Of a stretch of DNA of 64,000 bases, positions 12,666-25,572 are shown piece by piece. This DNA comes from Comamonadaceae bacterium (GTDB lineage Bacteria > Pseudomonadota > Gammaproteobacteria > Burkholderiales > Burkholderiaceae_C), in assembly GCA_947447985.1 (NCBI GenBank), contig CANFLX010000005.1, forward strand, positions 46,820 through 110,819, in the 5' to 3' direction. A program made the position numbers and the translations under genes. How positions within the stretch are numbered: the stretch's first letter is position 1; each line of letters begins with the position of its first letter. Under the pieces are notes generated by a model. The model did no database searches and was not told the origin of the DNA. It was given only the letters and a program-made list of their open reading frames with translations.

Positions 12666-14342
12666 ATGCAGCATTCCAAAATTCTCATCCTTGATTTCGG
12701 CTCCCAGGTCACCCAGCTCATTGCGCGCCGGGTGCGGGAAGCCCATGTGTATTGCGAGGTGCACCCCTGTGACGTCAGCGACGACTGGGTGCGTGCGTAT
12801 GCGGCGGACGGCTCGCTCAAAGGCGTGATCTTGTCTGGCAGCCACGCCAGCGTGTACGAAGACAGCACCGACAGCGCACCTGCAGCGGTGTTTGCCCTGG
12901 GAGTGCCTGTGCTGGGCATTTGCTACGGCATGCAAACCATGGCGCAGCAGCTCGGCGGCAAAGTGGAGGGCGGCCACACCCGGGAGTTTGGCTACGCCGA
13001 AGTGCGCGCCCATGGTCACACGGCCTTGCTCAAGGAAATTGCCGACCTCACGACCGCACAGGGCCACGGCATGCTCAAGGTCTGGATGAGCCACGGCGAC
13101 AAAGTGACCGAACTGCCGCCCGGTTTCAAGCTGATGGCCAGCACACCCAGCTGCCCGATTGCGGGCATGGCCGACGAAGCTCGCCACTTTTACGGCGTGC
13201 AGTTTCACCCCGAAGTGACGCACACCGTGCAAGGCCAGGCACTCTTGAACCGCTTTGTGCTGGACATTTGCGCCGCCCGGCCTGACTGGGTGATGCGTGA
13301 CCACGTGGCCGATGCGGTCGCCAAAATCCGCGAACAAGTGGGTGACGAAGAGGTGATCTTGGGCCTCTCAGGCGGCGTCGACTCGTCGGTGGCGGCAGCG
13401 CTGATCCACCGCGCCATTGGCGACCAACTCACCTGCGTTTTTGTCGACCATGGCCTTCTGCGCCTGAACGAAGGCGATCTGGTCATGGAGATGTTTGTTG
13501 GCAAGCTCAAGGCCAAGGTCATCCGAGTCGACGCCAGTGACTTGTTCCTGGGCAAATTGGCAGGCGTGAGCGAGCCCGAAGCCAAGCGCAAGATCATTGG
13601 CGGGCTGTTTGTCGATGTATTCAAGGAACAAGCCGCAAAACTCAAGTCTGGCAGTGGAGGCAAGAATTCGACTGACGGCCGACCAGCCGTCAAAGGCGCC
13701 ACGTTTCTTGCGCAAGGCACGATTTACCCCGACGTGATCGAGAGTGGCGGCGCCAAAAGCAAAAAGGCCGTCACCATCAAAAGCCACCACAACGTGGGCG
13801 GCCTGCCGGAGCAACTCGGGCTCAAACTGCTGGAGCCTCTGCGCGACCTGTTCAAAGACGAAGTGCGTGAGCTCGGTGTGGCCTTGGGCCTGCCGCCTGA
13901 CATGGTGTACCGCCACCCCTTCCCAGGGCCTGGATTGGGCGTGCGGATTTTGGGCGAGGTCAAAAAAGAATATGCCGACCTGCTGCGCCGGGCCGACGCC
14001 ATCTTTATCGAAGAACTGCGCGCCACCCCCTATGTGCCGGTGGCGGGGCAGGTTGTGGGTGCAGCGGGCGTGCCGAAAAATTGGTACGAGGCCACCAGCC
14101 AGGCATTTACCGTGTTCCTGCCCGTCAAGAGCGTGGGCGTGATGGGCGACGGCCGCACCTACGACTACGTGGTGGCACTGCGCGCCGTGCAAACCAGCGA
14201 CTTCATGACCGCCGACTGGGCCGAGTTGCCCTATGCACTGCTGAAAAAAGTGTCCGGCCGCATCATCAACGAAGTGCGCGGCATCAACCGCGTGACCTAT
14301 GACGTGAGTAGCAAGCCGCCGGCGACTATTGAGTGGGAGTGA
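12666..14342 (+). CDS. guaA: GMP synthase (glutamine-hydrolysing)
   Basis: Class I amidotransferase GICYGMQ, PP-loop [12 protein letters not shown]-terminal [16 protein letters not shown]. Confidence 0.97.
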   Translation: MQHSKILILDFGSQVTQLIARRVREAHVYCEVHPCDVSDDWVRAYAADGSLKGVILSGSHASVYEDSTDSAPAAVFALGVPVLGICYGMQTMAQQLGGKVEGGHTREFGYAEVRAHGHTALLKEIADLTTAQGHGMLKVWMSHGDKVTELPPGFKLMASTPSCPIAGMADEARHFYGVQFHPEVTHTVQGQALLNRFVLDICAARPDWVMRDHVADAVAKIREQVGDEEVILGLSGGVDSSVAAALIHRAIGDQLTCVFVDHGLLRLNEGDLVMEMFVGKLKAKVIRVDASDLFLGKLAGVSEPEAKRKIIGGLFVDVFKEQAAKLKSGSGGKNSTDGRPAVKGATFLAQGTIYPDVIESGGAKSKKAVTIKSHHNVGGLPEQLGLKLLEPLRDLFKDEVRELGVALGLPPDMVYRHPFPGPGLGVRILGEVKKEYADLLRRADAIFIEELRATPYVPVAGQVVGAAGVPKNWYEATSQAFTVFLPVKSVGVMGDGRTYDYVVALRAVQTSDFMTADWAELPYALLKKVSGRIINEVRGINRVTYDVSSKPPATIEWE

Positions 14343-15430
14343 GGTCCGTGTCCGCCCATAAAGCGAACGTCGCACCCAAGCCCATGAGCAGGCGCTTGGC
14401 TCTGCGCTGGCTGGGCGCACCGGTGGCCGCGCTGGCTTCGTCAGTTGCTTGGTCAGACGAGGTGTGGATCGCCGACACCCATTCGCACTCGGCGATGCGC
14501 TTTAACGATGCCAGTTGCCTGCGTTGCGAATTGACGCAATCGGGCGTGCGCTTGTTGTCCTGGGCTTTGGTGGCAGACGGCCCCTTTATTCAACGCCTGC
14601 CCAGCGGTGCGATGCAGGTGAATTTCAAGGCCAGTCCCGAAGAGTACCGCGAGGCATTCAGCCGGATGCTCAAAGGCATGCGGCGGCGAATCAAAACAGA
14701 AGGTTTGCAATTGGCGCTCAGCGCTGACGACATTGATAAGTCGCTGCAAGGCCAACTGCATATCGTTTTGTCCACCGAAGGCGCCCAGTATCTGGGCGGG
14801 GACCCGCAGCACTTGGACGTGGTCTATGCCCAAGGCGTGCGGCAAATTGGCCTCGGCCATTTTGTTGAAGGCGATTTGCTCGACATTCGCACGGAACCTC
14901 CCAAATTGGGTGGTTTGACAGCGCTGGGGCGGGAGGTGATCCGCCGCTGCAATGCCATGGGCATTTTGGTCGATCTGGCGCATTCCACCGACCAGTCCGT
15001 GGCCCAGGCGCTGGAAGTGTCGCAACAACCCATGCTGTGGTCGCACAGCGCAATCACCCGACAAGCCACCGATTGGAAAAGCCGAAGCAACCATGTCATG
15101 AGCATCAGCCTGGCCAATGCCAAAGTGCTGGCCCAGCGCGGGGGTGTCGTTGGTATGTGGCCCAGCCGTTTTAATTTTGACGATCCGCGTGCCTATGTGG
15201 CAGCACTGGGCGAGGCGGTGGACATGATTGGAGAAGACCATGTGGCTTTCGGCACCGACATGCAAGGTCTGGCGCCTGCATCAACGATGATGATCAATTA
15301 CAGCGGCCTGCGAGAGGTGGTCGATCTGCTCTTAAGCAGCAACATGCCCGAGCGCACGGTGCGTAAACTCGCTGGCGAAAACTATGCGCGACTGCTGAAA
15401 ACGGTGATGCTGTCCCGAAGCGTTTCTTAA
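14333..15430 (+). CDS. Membrane dipeptidase (peptidase M19) with N-terminal signal
   Basis: [38 protein letters not shown] metal-ligand motifs. Start may be internal ([17 protein letters not shown]; twin-Arg-like). Confidence 0.82.
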   Translation: MGVRSVSAHKANVAPKPMSRRLALRWLGAPVAALASSVAWSDEVWIADTHSHSAMRFNDASCLRCELTQSGVRLLSWALVADGPFIQRLPSGAMQVNFKASPEEYREAFSRMLKGMRRRIKTEGLQLALSADDIDKSLQGQLHIVLSTEGAQYLGGDPQHLDVVYAQGVRQIGLGHFVEGDLLDIRTEPPKLGGLTALGREVIRRCNAMGILVDLAHSTDQSVAQALEVSQQPMLWSHSAITRQATDWKSRSNHVMSISLANAKVLAQRGGVVGMWPSRFNFDDPRAYVAALGEAVDMIGEDHVAFGTDMQGLAPASTMMINYSGLREVVDLLLSSNMPERTVRKLAGENYARLLKTVMLSRSVS

Positions 15431-15439
15431 AGGCTCCTT

Positions 15440-17444
<2,005 letters not shown>

Positions 17445-17445
<1 letters not shown>

Positions 17446-18353
17446 TGAGCCACATTTACATTTATTCGCCCTCCGGCGCCGTGCGAGACAAAGCCGCTTT
17501 TCGGCGCGGAGTGAAGCATTTGCGCAGCCTGGGCCACGAGGTCGAGATTGATGCCGACGCACTCACGCGCCATCTGCGCTTTGCGGGTGACGATGACACA
17601 CGCCTCGCGGCCATTCAGCGCGCGGCTGCCAGCGGTGCCGATGTGGCCCTGATTAGCCGTGGCGGCTATGGCCTGACCCGCATCCTGCCGTCCTTGCCCT
17701 ACGCCGCGCTGGCCAAGGCGGTGGAATCAGGCACCCAGTTTGTCGGGCAAAGTGATTTCACGGCGCTGCAAACCGCGCTGCTGGCGAAAACAGGCGCTGT
17801 CACTTGGCAAGGGCCTGCATTGGGCGAGGACTTTGGTGCCGAGGCAGGTGTGGACGACATCATGCAAGCCTGTTTTGACGATTTGCTGTTGGAGCAGGGC
17901 GAAGGCGCCGGCTGGCGTATGGCCGCGTCGGAGTCTCATCCGGACTTTGAGGTGCACAACGCCAAGCTTTGGGGCGGCAACCTCGCGATCTTGACTTCCT
18001 TGCTTGGAACGCCCTTTTGGCCCAAGGTCAAAGCAGGCGTCTTGTTCTTAGAAGATGTGGGTGAGCACCCCTACAAAATTGAGCGCATGTTGACGCAGTT
18101 GCTGCACGCCGGGGTGCTGGCGCAGCAAAAGGCGATTGTGTTGGGACAGTTCACCAGCTTCAAGCTGGTGCCCCACGACAAAGGCTTCAAGCTCGCCAGC
18201 GTGGTCGCGTGGTTGCGCAGCCAGCTGTCAGTCCCCGTGCTGACGGGGTTGCCGTTTGGCCATGTGCCTACCAAAGTGCTGCTGCCAGTGGGTGCCAAGG
18301 TGGATCTGGCGGTGCAAGGGCGGGACGCCTTGCTGGTGTGGGGTCACGTTTGA
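17445..18353 (+). CDS. ldcA: LD-carboxypeptidase (peptidase S66)
   Basis: IYSPSGAVRDKAAFRRGV, ALISRGGYGLTRILP, GQSDFTAL, WGGNLAILTSLLGTP. Confidence 0.92.
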
Positions 18354-18390
18354 ACCGGTGACTGGAGGCGTTTCGCCTTCGATGTGTTTA

Positions 18391-19074
18391 TTAACATAAT
18401 ATACATCGTATGAAGCAGCATTGCTTGGCTGGGGGCTTGCTCATCGGTGCCAGCAATTCATAAGCCTCCTTGCGCTGGCCCCGCTCGGCAAAGTCCCGCG
18501 CACTCAAACCCACCGCGTTGCGCAGGTTCATGTCGGCACCAGCATCGAGCAAGAGTTTCACGGTGCCTGCATTGCCGTACATCGCTGCCATCATCAGTGG
18601 CGTGGTTTGATTCGGCGACTCAGCGTCAATATAGGCATGGCGCTCCAACAGCAAGCGCGCAATGGCCTCATGCCCTCCGGTCGCCGCATAGTGCAGCGGC
18701 GTCCAGCCTGTTTTATTGACATCCGCGTCGCGTTCAATCAGGCGCTCACAGACATCGCGCATGCCTGCCAAGGCGGCCAGCATCAATGCGCTTTCGTCCT
18801 TGTCGTTGCGCACTTCGGCACGCAAGCCAGGCGTATCGATCAAGACCGCCAAGGATTTAGGCGATGGCTGACGGATGGCGATCAGCAAGCCTGGCACACC
18901 GGCTGGGCCTACCGTATTGACGTCAAAACCGCGTTTGAGCAGCTGCTTGACCTTGGCGGCGTCATCCTGCTGAAGTGCTTTAAAAAAATCTTCATAGGAT
19001 CCGGCGAAACAAGAAATACAAATAAAAACAAAAAGGTAGAAAAGATACCTAAAGCGAAATCTAAATTTGTTCAT
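18391..19074 (-). CDS. Exported ankyrin-repeat protein
   Basis: N-terminal hydrophobic signal; repeats ESALMLAALAGMRDVCERLIERDADVN, GWTPLHYAATGGHEAIARLLLERHAYID, TTPLMMAAMYGNAGTVKLLLDAGADMN. Confidence 0.88.
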   Translation of the reverse strand: MNKFRFRFRYLFYLFVFICISCFAGSYEDFFKALQQDDAAKVKQLLKRGFDVNTVGPAGVPGLLIAIRQPSPKSLAVLIDTPGLRAEVRNDKDESALMLAALAGMRDVCERLIERDADVNKTGWTPLHYAATGGHEAIARLLLERHAYIDAESPNQTTPLMMAAMYGNAGTVKLLLDAGADMNLRNAVGLSARDFAERGQRKEAYELLAPMSKPPAKQCCFIRCILC

Positions 19075-19865
19075 GCTGCAACACCCGAAAAAAGACGGGT
19101 GAAATTGGCGCTGGTGGCCGCCGCAACGTCCGCGATGTCGCAGCCCCGCAGGGTAGCGATTTGCTGTGCAACCAAGGGCACGTAGGACGGATTGTTGGTT
19201 TTTCCCCGGTAGGGCATGGGCGCAAGGTAGGGGCTGTCGGTCTCGATCAACATGCGATCCATCGGCACCCAGCTGGCGACTTCGCGCAAATCCTGCGCAC
19301 TTTTGAAGGTCAAGATGCCTGAAAACGAGATGTAAAACCCCATCTCCAAAGCCGCCTCCGCCACCGCCGCGCTCTCCGTAAAACAGTGGAACACCCCACC
19401 GGCAGCCGTCGCGCCGCCGTCTTCACCCTCCTCGCGCAAGAGCGCCAGCGTGTCCTCGGACGCGCTGCGCGTGTGAATCACCAAGGGTTTCTTCAAGGCC
19501 TGCGCCGCCCGGATATGGGTACGAAAACGCGTGCGCTGCCATTCCATATCGGCCACGGTGCGGCCATTGAGGCGGTAATAGTCCAAGCCCGTCTCACCAA
19601 TGGCCACCACACGGGGCAAGGAGCCGCGCTCCAGTAAATCGTCCAAGGTGGGCTCTGCAACGCCCTCGTTGTCAGGGTGAACGCCCGCACTGGCCCAAAA
19701 ATTGTCATACCCCAGTGCCAGCGCATGGACGTCAGGAAACTCTTCCAGCGTCGTGCAAATACACAAGGCACGGCTGACCTGGGCCCGAGTCATTGCATCT
19801 CGAATTGTCGAAAGATCGCTTTTGAGCTCAGGAAAGTTCAGGTGGCAATGGGAATCGGTAAACAT
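19071..19865 (-). CDS. TatD family hydrolase/DNase
   Basis: MFTDSHCHLNFPEL, AIGETGLDYYR, VIHTRSA, LIETDSPYLAPMPYRGKTNNPSYVPLV. Confidence 0.94.
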   Translation of the reverse strand: MFTDSHCHLNFPELKSDLSTIRDAMTRAQVSRALCICTTLEEFPDVHALALGYDNFWASAGVHPDNEGVAEPTLDDLLERGSLPRVVAIGETGLDYYRLNGRTVADMEWQRTRFRTHIRAAQALKKPLVIHTRSASEDTLALLREEGEDGGATAAGGVFHCFTESAAVAEAALEMGFYISFSGILTFKSAQDLREVASWVPMDRMLIETDSPYLAPMPYRGKTNNPSYVPLVAQQIATLRGCDIADVAAATSANFTRLFSGVAA

Positions 19866-19880
19866 CAGTGCAGGGCGCGT

Positions 19881-20315
19881 TCAAAGGGTCTGGTTACGGC
19901 GGTCGGACATCAGCAGATCGCCCAAAAGCGCCTCGATCTTGCGCTTGACCACTGCCGCGCTTTGGTCGGCAGGGAAACGGATACCCACACCTTGTGAGCG
20001 CCCATGCTGGGAGTTGGACGGCGTAATCCAGGCCACGATTCCTGCAATGGCATAGCGCTGGGGATCGTCCGGAAGGGTCAGCAGCACATACAGCTCATCG
20101 CCCAGCGAATATTCGCGGCTGGTGACGCTGAAAAGACCACCGTCCTTGAACGACGAAATGTAGGCGGAATGCAAGGCGGCGCGGTCTTTGAGCGTCAACT
20201 GCATGACGCTGGGTCGTGACATCGTGGTGTTCAAAACCGAGTCAGACCATGCGGCTGCCACGGTTTGCGGGGAATGGTTGGGACCAAGTGCCATGGAATG
20301 GACCTTATGAAACAT
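19881..20315 (-). CDS. pilZ: PilZ-domain protein (type IV pilus type); start ambiguous (20315, 20294 or 20222)
   Basis: SRPSVMQLTLKDRAALHSAYISSFKDGGLF, LPDDPQRYAIAGIVAWITP, GVGIRFP; located between holB and tatD. No RxxxR c-di-GMP motif seen. Confidence 0.82.
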   Translation of the reverse strand: MFHKVHSMALGPNHSPQTVAAAWSDSVLNTTMSRPSVMQLTLKDRAALHSAYISSFKDGGLFSVTSREYSLGDELYVLLTLPDDPQRYAIAGIVAWITPSNSQHGRSQGVGIRFPADQSAAVVKRKIEALLGDLLMSDRRNQTL

Positions 20316-21327
20316 GGGCCGTCAGCAAGACCCTTTGGGCCTGGCTTACCAACGACTCTAACAACAAACCCGCATTGAACGGATGCTCAATCGACCGCTT
20401 TTGCGCGCTCAAAGCCTGGCTCCATTCGGTCAGCGCCTGCACCGAAGGTCCTGCGCCAAGGTCCGAGGCCGCGAAAAACCGCGGCTCGGCGCCCACCCGG
20501 ATGGCCAGCAAGTCGTGGCAAATCTTTTGCAGTGCGTCCAGCACCTTGGCCGGACTCCAGTCGCGAACCGCACCGACGTCGCCACGGGCCATCGCTTTGG
20601 GCAATGCGCCCCACGCTGCGGGGTCCAGACCGGATTGGACAAAGTCCAGCGCATCCTGCGGGCGTCCACCGGTCGCCAGCAAAGCCTGCCGTGCTCGCTC
20701 CGCGGCGACGCCCTGCCCCTGCAGCCATGCGGTACTGCTCGCAAGATCAGGCCAGCGCAGGGTGTGCCCCAGGCAACGGCTGCGAATGGTCGGTAGCAAT
20801 TGGTAGGCGGCTTCACTGGCCAGCACGAACTTGACATCGCCCGGGGGCTCTTCCAGGGTTTTGAGCAAGGCGTTGGCCGTCACGTTGTTCATGTCCTCGG
20901 CCGGAAACACCAGCACCGCCTTGCCGCGCCCGCGTGCGCTGGTGCGCTGGGCAAATTCCACCGCGTCGCGCATCGCGTCAATGCGGATTTCTTTGCTGGG
21001 CTTGCGTTTTTTGTCATCAATCTCTGCCTGGGCCCGTTCGCTCAGAGGCCAGCCCAAGTCCAGCATCCAGGTCTCGGGCATGAGCACGCACAGGTCGGCA
21101 TGGGTGCGCACCTCGATCGCATGGCAACTGCCGCAATGTCCACAGGCGCCGTCCGCACCGGGGTTTTCGCACAACCAAGCGCGCACCAGTGCCAGTGCCA
21201 GGTCGTACTGTCCCAAGCCGGAAGGCCCTGTTAGCAACCAGGCGTGTCCGCGCTGGGCCAGCAAGTCGCGGGTTTGCGAAGCAATCCAAGGCGCGGGCAG
21301 GGGCGCGGTGGCTTCAGCAGCGGTCAC
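20305..21327 (-). CDS. holB: DNA polymerase III delta' subunit
   Basis: [26 protein letters not shown], Zn-binding [36 protein letters not shown]. Probable GTG start overlaps tmk TGA. Confidence 0.92.
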   Translation of the reverse strand: MTAAEATAPLPAPWIASQTRDLLAQRGHAWLLTGPSGLGQYDLALALVRAWLCENPGADGACGHCGSCHAIEVRTHADLCVLMPETWMLDLGWPLSERAQAEIDDKKRKPSKEIRIDAMRDAVEFAQRTSARGRGKAVLVFPAEDMNNVTANALLKTLEEPPGDVKFVLASEAAYQLLPTIRSRCLGHTLRWPDLASSTAWLQGQGVAAERARQALLATGGRPQDALDFVQSGLDPAAWGALPKAMARGDVGAVRDWSPAKVLDALQKICHDLLAIRVGAEPRFFAASDLGAGPSVQALTEWSQALSAQKRSIEHPFNAGLLLESLVSQAQRVLLTAHVS

Positions 21328-21971
21328 GGCAACAACCCCCTGCTGCGAACAGCGTCCAATACGCTTTGCCACACCCCATCAGGACTTTGGTTGGCATCAA
21401 TGCGGGCAAAACGTGTGGGGGCTTCGTCGTGGCGGCGGGCATAACCGGCAGACACTTTTTCAAAAAAAGCGCCGGGCTGCGCCTCAAATTTATCGGGCAC
21501 CCGGGCCCCGGCGAGCCGCTGCGCGGCCACCTGAGCAGGCAGGTCAAACCACAGGGTCAGGTCAGGCTGCAACAGCACCTGAGAAGCATTCGACGGCCTG
21601 ACACCGCCTTGCACCCAGGCTTCTAAGTTCTTCAACACGTCCCAGTCAAATTCGCGCCCGGCGCCCTGATAGGCAAAAGTGGCATCGGTAAACCGGTCGC
21701 ACACCACCACCTTGCCCTGCGCCAGAGCAGGCGCAATCACCCGAACAATGTGATCGCGCCGCGCGGCAAATACCAGCAGCGATTCGGTCAAAGCGTCCAT
21801 CGGATCGTTCAGAACCAGGGTGCGCAAGGCCTCGGCCAATCGCGTGCCGCCCGGCTCTCGGGTGAGCGTGACTGCCCTGCCCTGCGCCTCCAAGGCCTGG
21901 GCCAGGGCGGCGATGTGGGTGGATTTGCCAGCGCCGTCAATGCCTTCAAAGCTGATGAATAAACCGCTCAT
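21324..21971 (-). CDS. tmk: Thymidylate kinase
   Basis: [48 protein letters not shown]. Confidence 0.96.
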   Translation of the reverse strand: MSGLFISFEGIDGAGKSTHIAALAQALEAQGRAVTLTREPGGTRLAEALRTLVLNDPMDALTESLLVFAARRDHIVRVIAPALAQGKVVVCDRFTDATFAYQGAGREFDWDVLKNLEAWVQGGVRPSNASQVLLQPDLTLWFDLPAQVAAQRLAGARVPDKFEAQPGAFFEKVSAGYARRHDEAPTRFARIDANQSPDGVWQSVLDAVRSRGLLP

Positions 21972-21997
21972 GGTGTTCTAGGTGTTCGGTGGGAGGT

Positions 21998-23005
21998 CTA
22001 TTTTCCACGCTGGTATTGGTTGACTGCACGATTGTGCGCGTCCAGGGTCTCGCTGAACTGACTGCTGCCGTCGCCCCGCGCGACAAAATACAGCGCTTTG
22101 CTGGGTGCCGGGTGCACCGCAGCGGCCAAGGCCTGGCGGCCTGGCATGGCAATCGGGGTCGGTGGCAGGCCCGCCCGCGTGTAGGTATTGAAGGGCGTGT
22201 CAGCCAGCAAATCCGCCTTGCGCAAATTGCCGTCAAACGTGGGGCCAAGACCGTAAATCACAGTCGGGTCGGTTTGCAAGCGCATGCCCAGGGTCAGGCG
22301 GTTGTGAAACACCGCGGAGATCTGCGGCTGGTCGCTGGTGCGGCCCGTCTCTTTTTCAATGATGCTGGCCAACACCAGCGCCTGCTCGGGAGACTGCAAA
22401 GGCAGTTTGGGATTGCGCTGCTCCCACGCCGCCGCAAGCCGCTTGTCCATGGCGCGCAAGGCGCGTTGCAACACAGCCAGATCACTGGATCCTTTGGAAT
22501 AGGTGTAGGTATCCGGGAAAAATCGGCCTTCCGCCGCGACGCCGGGGCGGCCCAATTGCGCCATCAGTTGGGCTTCTGTCATGGGCGCGCTGTCGGGCCT
22601 CAAATTTTCTGCCCGCTGCAGTGCGTCGCGGACCTGACGGAAGTTCCAGCCTTCGACCAAGGTCACGCTGCGCGAGGCCTCGTCGCCCTGCACCATTTTT
22701 TGCAGCAAGCCCAAGGGGCTGACATCCCCTTGCAACTCGTAGCTGCCCGCCCGGATTTGCCGGGCCTGGCCCGAGATGCGAAACCACGCAAAAAGGAGCT
22801 GCGGATGCACCGACACACCCGACTTGGCGACCGCTGCTGCGACTTCACGGGGACTGGCGCCTGGCTCGATCGACAGGTCGACCAAAGGCGCATTCAATGC
22901 CAGTGGCGCGTGCACCCACCAATAGCCCAAAGCTCCGACGATGAGCGCCGCCAGCAGGCTGAAAAATACCATGCCGCGCACCAGACGGCCCCAAGTTGAA
23001 CGCAC
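21998..23005 (-). CDS. mltG: Endolytic murein transglycosylase MltG (YceG)
   Basis: Single N-terminal TM, EGRFFPDTYTY, LASIIEKETG, RLQTDPTVIYGL, NTYTRAGLPPTPIAMPG. Confidence 0.95.
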   Translation of the reverse strand: MRSTWGRLVRGMVFFSLLAALIVGALGYWWVHAPLALNAPLVDLSIEPGASPREVAAAVAKSGVSVHPQLLFAWFRISGQARQIRAGSYELQGDVSPLGLLQKMVQGDEASRSVTLVEGWNFRQVRDALQRAENLRPDSAPMTEAQLMAQLGRPGVAAEGRFFPDTYTYSKGSSDLAVLQRALRAMDKRLAAAWEQRNPKLPLQSPEQALVLASIIEKETGRTSDQPQISAVFHNRLTLGMRLQTDPTVIYGLGPTFDGNLRKADLLADTPFNTYTRAGLPPTPIAMPGRQALAAAVHPAPSKALYFVARGDGSSQFSETLDAHNRAVNQYQRGK

Positions 23006-23050
23006 GCTTTTTTTGCTCCCTCTTGCTTTAAAACAGGCCCATCATAAAGC

Positions 23051-23632
23051 GTGGCTGCGACAGGGTTAGACTGCACTCCACCGAACCCGAAGACCCCTCT
23101 TTTCAGCCTGGACGACGCCATGAAAAAACGCAAAGCACCCCGCCCTTCAACCATGAAACACAGCGCCAGCATTTGGGACGGCGAAGTCGGGCATTCGCGC
23201 TGTATTGATGTGGTGCATTGGGAGGGCGACATCACGCCGGAAGAACTGGCCAACGTGGCGAGCCAGATTTCGCCCATTTGGGAAATGGTCGATTTGCAAC
23301 TGGACCCGGCCCACCCGCTGCACGGCAATGCCTACCAGCTGCGCCGCTTGAGCGACGACGAATACGAAGAAGCCGAGTTTCACAAGCGCCGCGCTGCGTT
23401 TGAGGCCAAGCACGGCGGCAAACGGGTGTGGGTACACGGCTACCACATCGAAGTGCGTCCGGGCGAACACACCGACCAACCCTTCTTTTACGACATGATG
23501 TTCAGCACCGTGTTTCGCACGCTGGACGAGATTGAGGCGCTGTGCGACAAGCACTATGGCGCGGGCGTCTGGGATGAGTACAGCCTGTACCTCGACGACA
23601 AGCTACCCAAACCCCTGCCCATCGATTTTTAA
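23051..23632 (+). CDS. Conserved-looking hypothetical protein
   Basis: Open frame with typical composition, divergent from mltG; start may be at MKKRKAP or MKHSASIW. No family recognised. Confidence 0.6.
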   Translation: MAATGLDCTPPNPKTPLFSLDDAMKKRKAPRPSTMKHSASIWDGEVGHSRCIDVVHWEGDITPEELANVASQISPIWEMVDLQLDPAHPLHGNAYQLRRLSDDEYEEAEFHKRRAAFEAKHGGKRVWVHGYHIEVRPGEHTDQPFFYDMMFSTVFRTLDEIEALCDKHYGAGVWDEYSLYLDDKLPKPLPIDF

Positions 23633-23662
23633 GGCGGCCGCGCCGGGTGCGGCGCGATCCAT

Positions 23663-24847
23663 TCAACGGCTTTGGTGGGTGGGTTGTCGCGTCGCCCACC
23701 AGCTCATGGCCATGGCCGCCATCAGGCCCGCCAAGCCGAACCAGTGCAAGGCGTCCATTTGGCCATGGGCGATCAGCCAACCGCCGCTGCCCGCGCCCAG
23801 CGCCTGACCGGCGTACATGGCCGCACTGTTGAGCGCGATCGATCCCGAGGCCAAGAGGGGGGCAATGCCCACCAAACGCGCTTGCTGGGCCGAGTTCGAG
23901 GCAAAGCAGCCCAAGCCCCAGGGCACACAAATCAACGCCGCCACAGCGAGGGTGTCGGCCAGAGGCCACACCAACAGGCTCAATGCCATGCTGCCCACGG
24001 CCCACATCACCGCCCGGGGTGCGCCGATGCGGTCAATGTGGCGGGACATCATCACGTTGCCCAGCAGGCCGCAGGCGCCAAAGCTAGCGAACAAGACACT
24101 GAGCTCCAGGGGCGTGACCTGCAAATGCAGCTTGAAATAGGGCGCGAAATACGAGAACAAAATAAACTGCCCGGCCGAATACAAGAGCGTCACCGCCACA
24201 CACAGCATCAGCGCGCGGGACTGCAAGGTCTCGCCCCATGCGGCGCGTGAAAAAGCGGGGGGCTTGATGCCGTTGGGCAGGCTGCGCCAGACCCATGCGG
24301 CGCTGATGGCACTCAACAGCGCCACCACGCCAAACGCTGCCCGCCAGCCCAGCGTGCCGCCAATCCATGCGCCCATCGGCACACCCACCACCGACGCCAC
24401 CGACCAGCCCAGGAACACGAAAGTGATGGCGCGCCCGCGCTGCTCGGGCGTGACCAAGAGGCCGATGCAAGCGGCTGCCTGCGGCGTAAAAATCGCAGGC
24501 GCAATCACCGCCAGCACCCGCACCACCATCAGGGACGTGAAGTCCGGCATCAACGCGCTCAGGCCCAAAAACAGTGCGTACCACACCATGGTCAGCGCCA
24601 GCAGACGCCGGCGGTCCCAGCCCGCCACCACGCTGGCCAGCAAGGGCGCACCGATGCACATCATCGCAGCAGCGGCCGTAATCAGCTGCCCCGCCACGGG
24701 CACCGACACAGACAAGGACGTGCCAATGTCGTTGAGCGTGCCAGGCACCACCATGACGCCGGTGCCAATGACGAAATTGCCAAACAGCAAAGACCACAGC
24801 ACGCGGGGTAAGGGTTCTGAGCTGGGATGCGGGTGCGATGTGTTCAT
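23663..24847 (-). CDS. MFS transporter
   Basis: Multiple TM segments; LFGNFVIGTGVMVVPGTLNDIGTSLSVSVPVAGQLITAAA; WDRRRLLALTMVWY loop. Confidence 0.85.
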   Translation of the reverse strand: MNTSHPHPSSEPLPRVLWSLLFGNFVIGTGVMVVPGTLNDIGTSLSVSVPVAGQLITAAAAMMCIGAPLLASVVAGWDRRRLLALTMVWYALFLGLSALMPDFTSLMVVRVLAVIAPAIFTPQAAACIGLLVTPEQRGRAITFVFLGWSVASVVGVPMGAWIGGTLGWRAAFGVVALLSAISAAWVWRSLPNGIKPPAFSRAAWGETLQSRALMLCVAVTLLYSAGQFILFSYFAPYFKLHLQVTPLELSVLFASFGACGLLGNVMMSRHIDRIGAPRAVMWAVGSMALSLLVWPLADTLAVAALICVPWGLGCFASNSAQQARLVGIAPLLASGSIALNSAAMYAGQALGAGSGGWLIAHGQMDALHWFGLAGLMAAMAMSWWATRQPTHQSR

Positions 24848-24867
24848 GGAAAATGGAGGTGATGGCA

Positions 24868-25572
24868 CTACCAGGGAATCGTCGCGCCGCGGTAGTCCAC
24901 AAACTGCGCCCGACCTGTAGGCCGCAAAGCCTGCAGAACAGCATACAACTGGGAAGCCGATTCCTCTGGCGCCAAAGCGTCAGCAGGCGCTACAAAAGCC
25001 TGGCTTAAAGGCGAGCGGACCGTGCCCGGTTGCAATGCCGCAAAAACAGCCTGCGGCAGACGCCGGTGTGCCTCAATGGCGGCCGATTGCAGCAGCATAT
25101 TGCGCGCGGCCTTGGCAGCGCGGTAGCCGTACCAACCGCCCTTGTGGTTGTCCTCAATACTGCCCACCCGGGCCGACAGTGTCGCAAACACCGTGGGCTG
25201 GTCGCTGGCCAGCAAGGGTATGAAGTGCTTCATGATCAGGGCGGGGCCTACGGCGTTGACCTCGAAGGCCCGCATCAGCGTCGCAGCGCTGAGCGCACCC
25301 AGCCGTTTCTCTGGCCCCTGGCCGTCAATCTCCAGTGCGCCCGTGGCGTCTATCACCCAGTGCAGCGCACCGCCCTGCCCTGCATGCTGCGCACAGGCCG
25401 CAATGCTGGACTCCGACTCCAGGGTAAAGGCAGGGTCGCTGCTGCGAGACAGGGCGATCACTTCCGCGAACCGGTCGTCGGTGCGCAATAAACGCACCAA
25501 AGCGCTACCAATGGCACCACTGGCGCCCAAAACCACTGCGCGCAGGCCCTGCCCGTGCTGCGCGAGGCTCAC
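24868..25572 (-). CDS. SDR-type NAD(P)-dependent oxidoreductase
   Basis: VVLGASGAIGSALVRLL dinucleotide-binding motif, YGYRAAKAARNML (YxxxK). Confidence 0.82.
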   Translation of the reverse strand: MSLAQHGQGLRAVVLGASGAIGSALVRLLRTDDRFAEVIALSRSSDPAFTLESESSIAACAQHAGQGGALHWVIDATGALEIDGQGPEKRLGALSAATLMRAFEVNAVGPALIMKHFIPLLASDQPTVFATLSARVGSIEDNHKGGWYGYRAAKAARNMLLQSAAIEAHRRLPQAVFAALQPGTVRSPLSQAFVAPADALAPEESASQLYAVLQALRPTGRAQFVDYRGATIPW

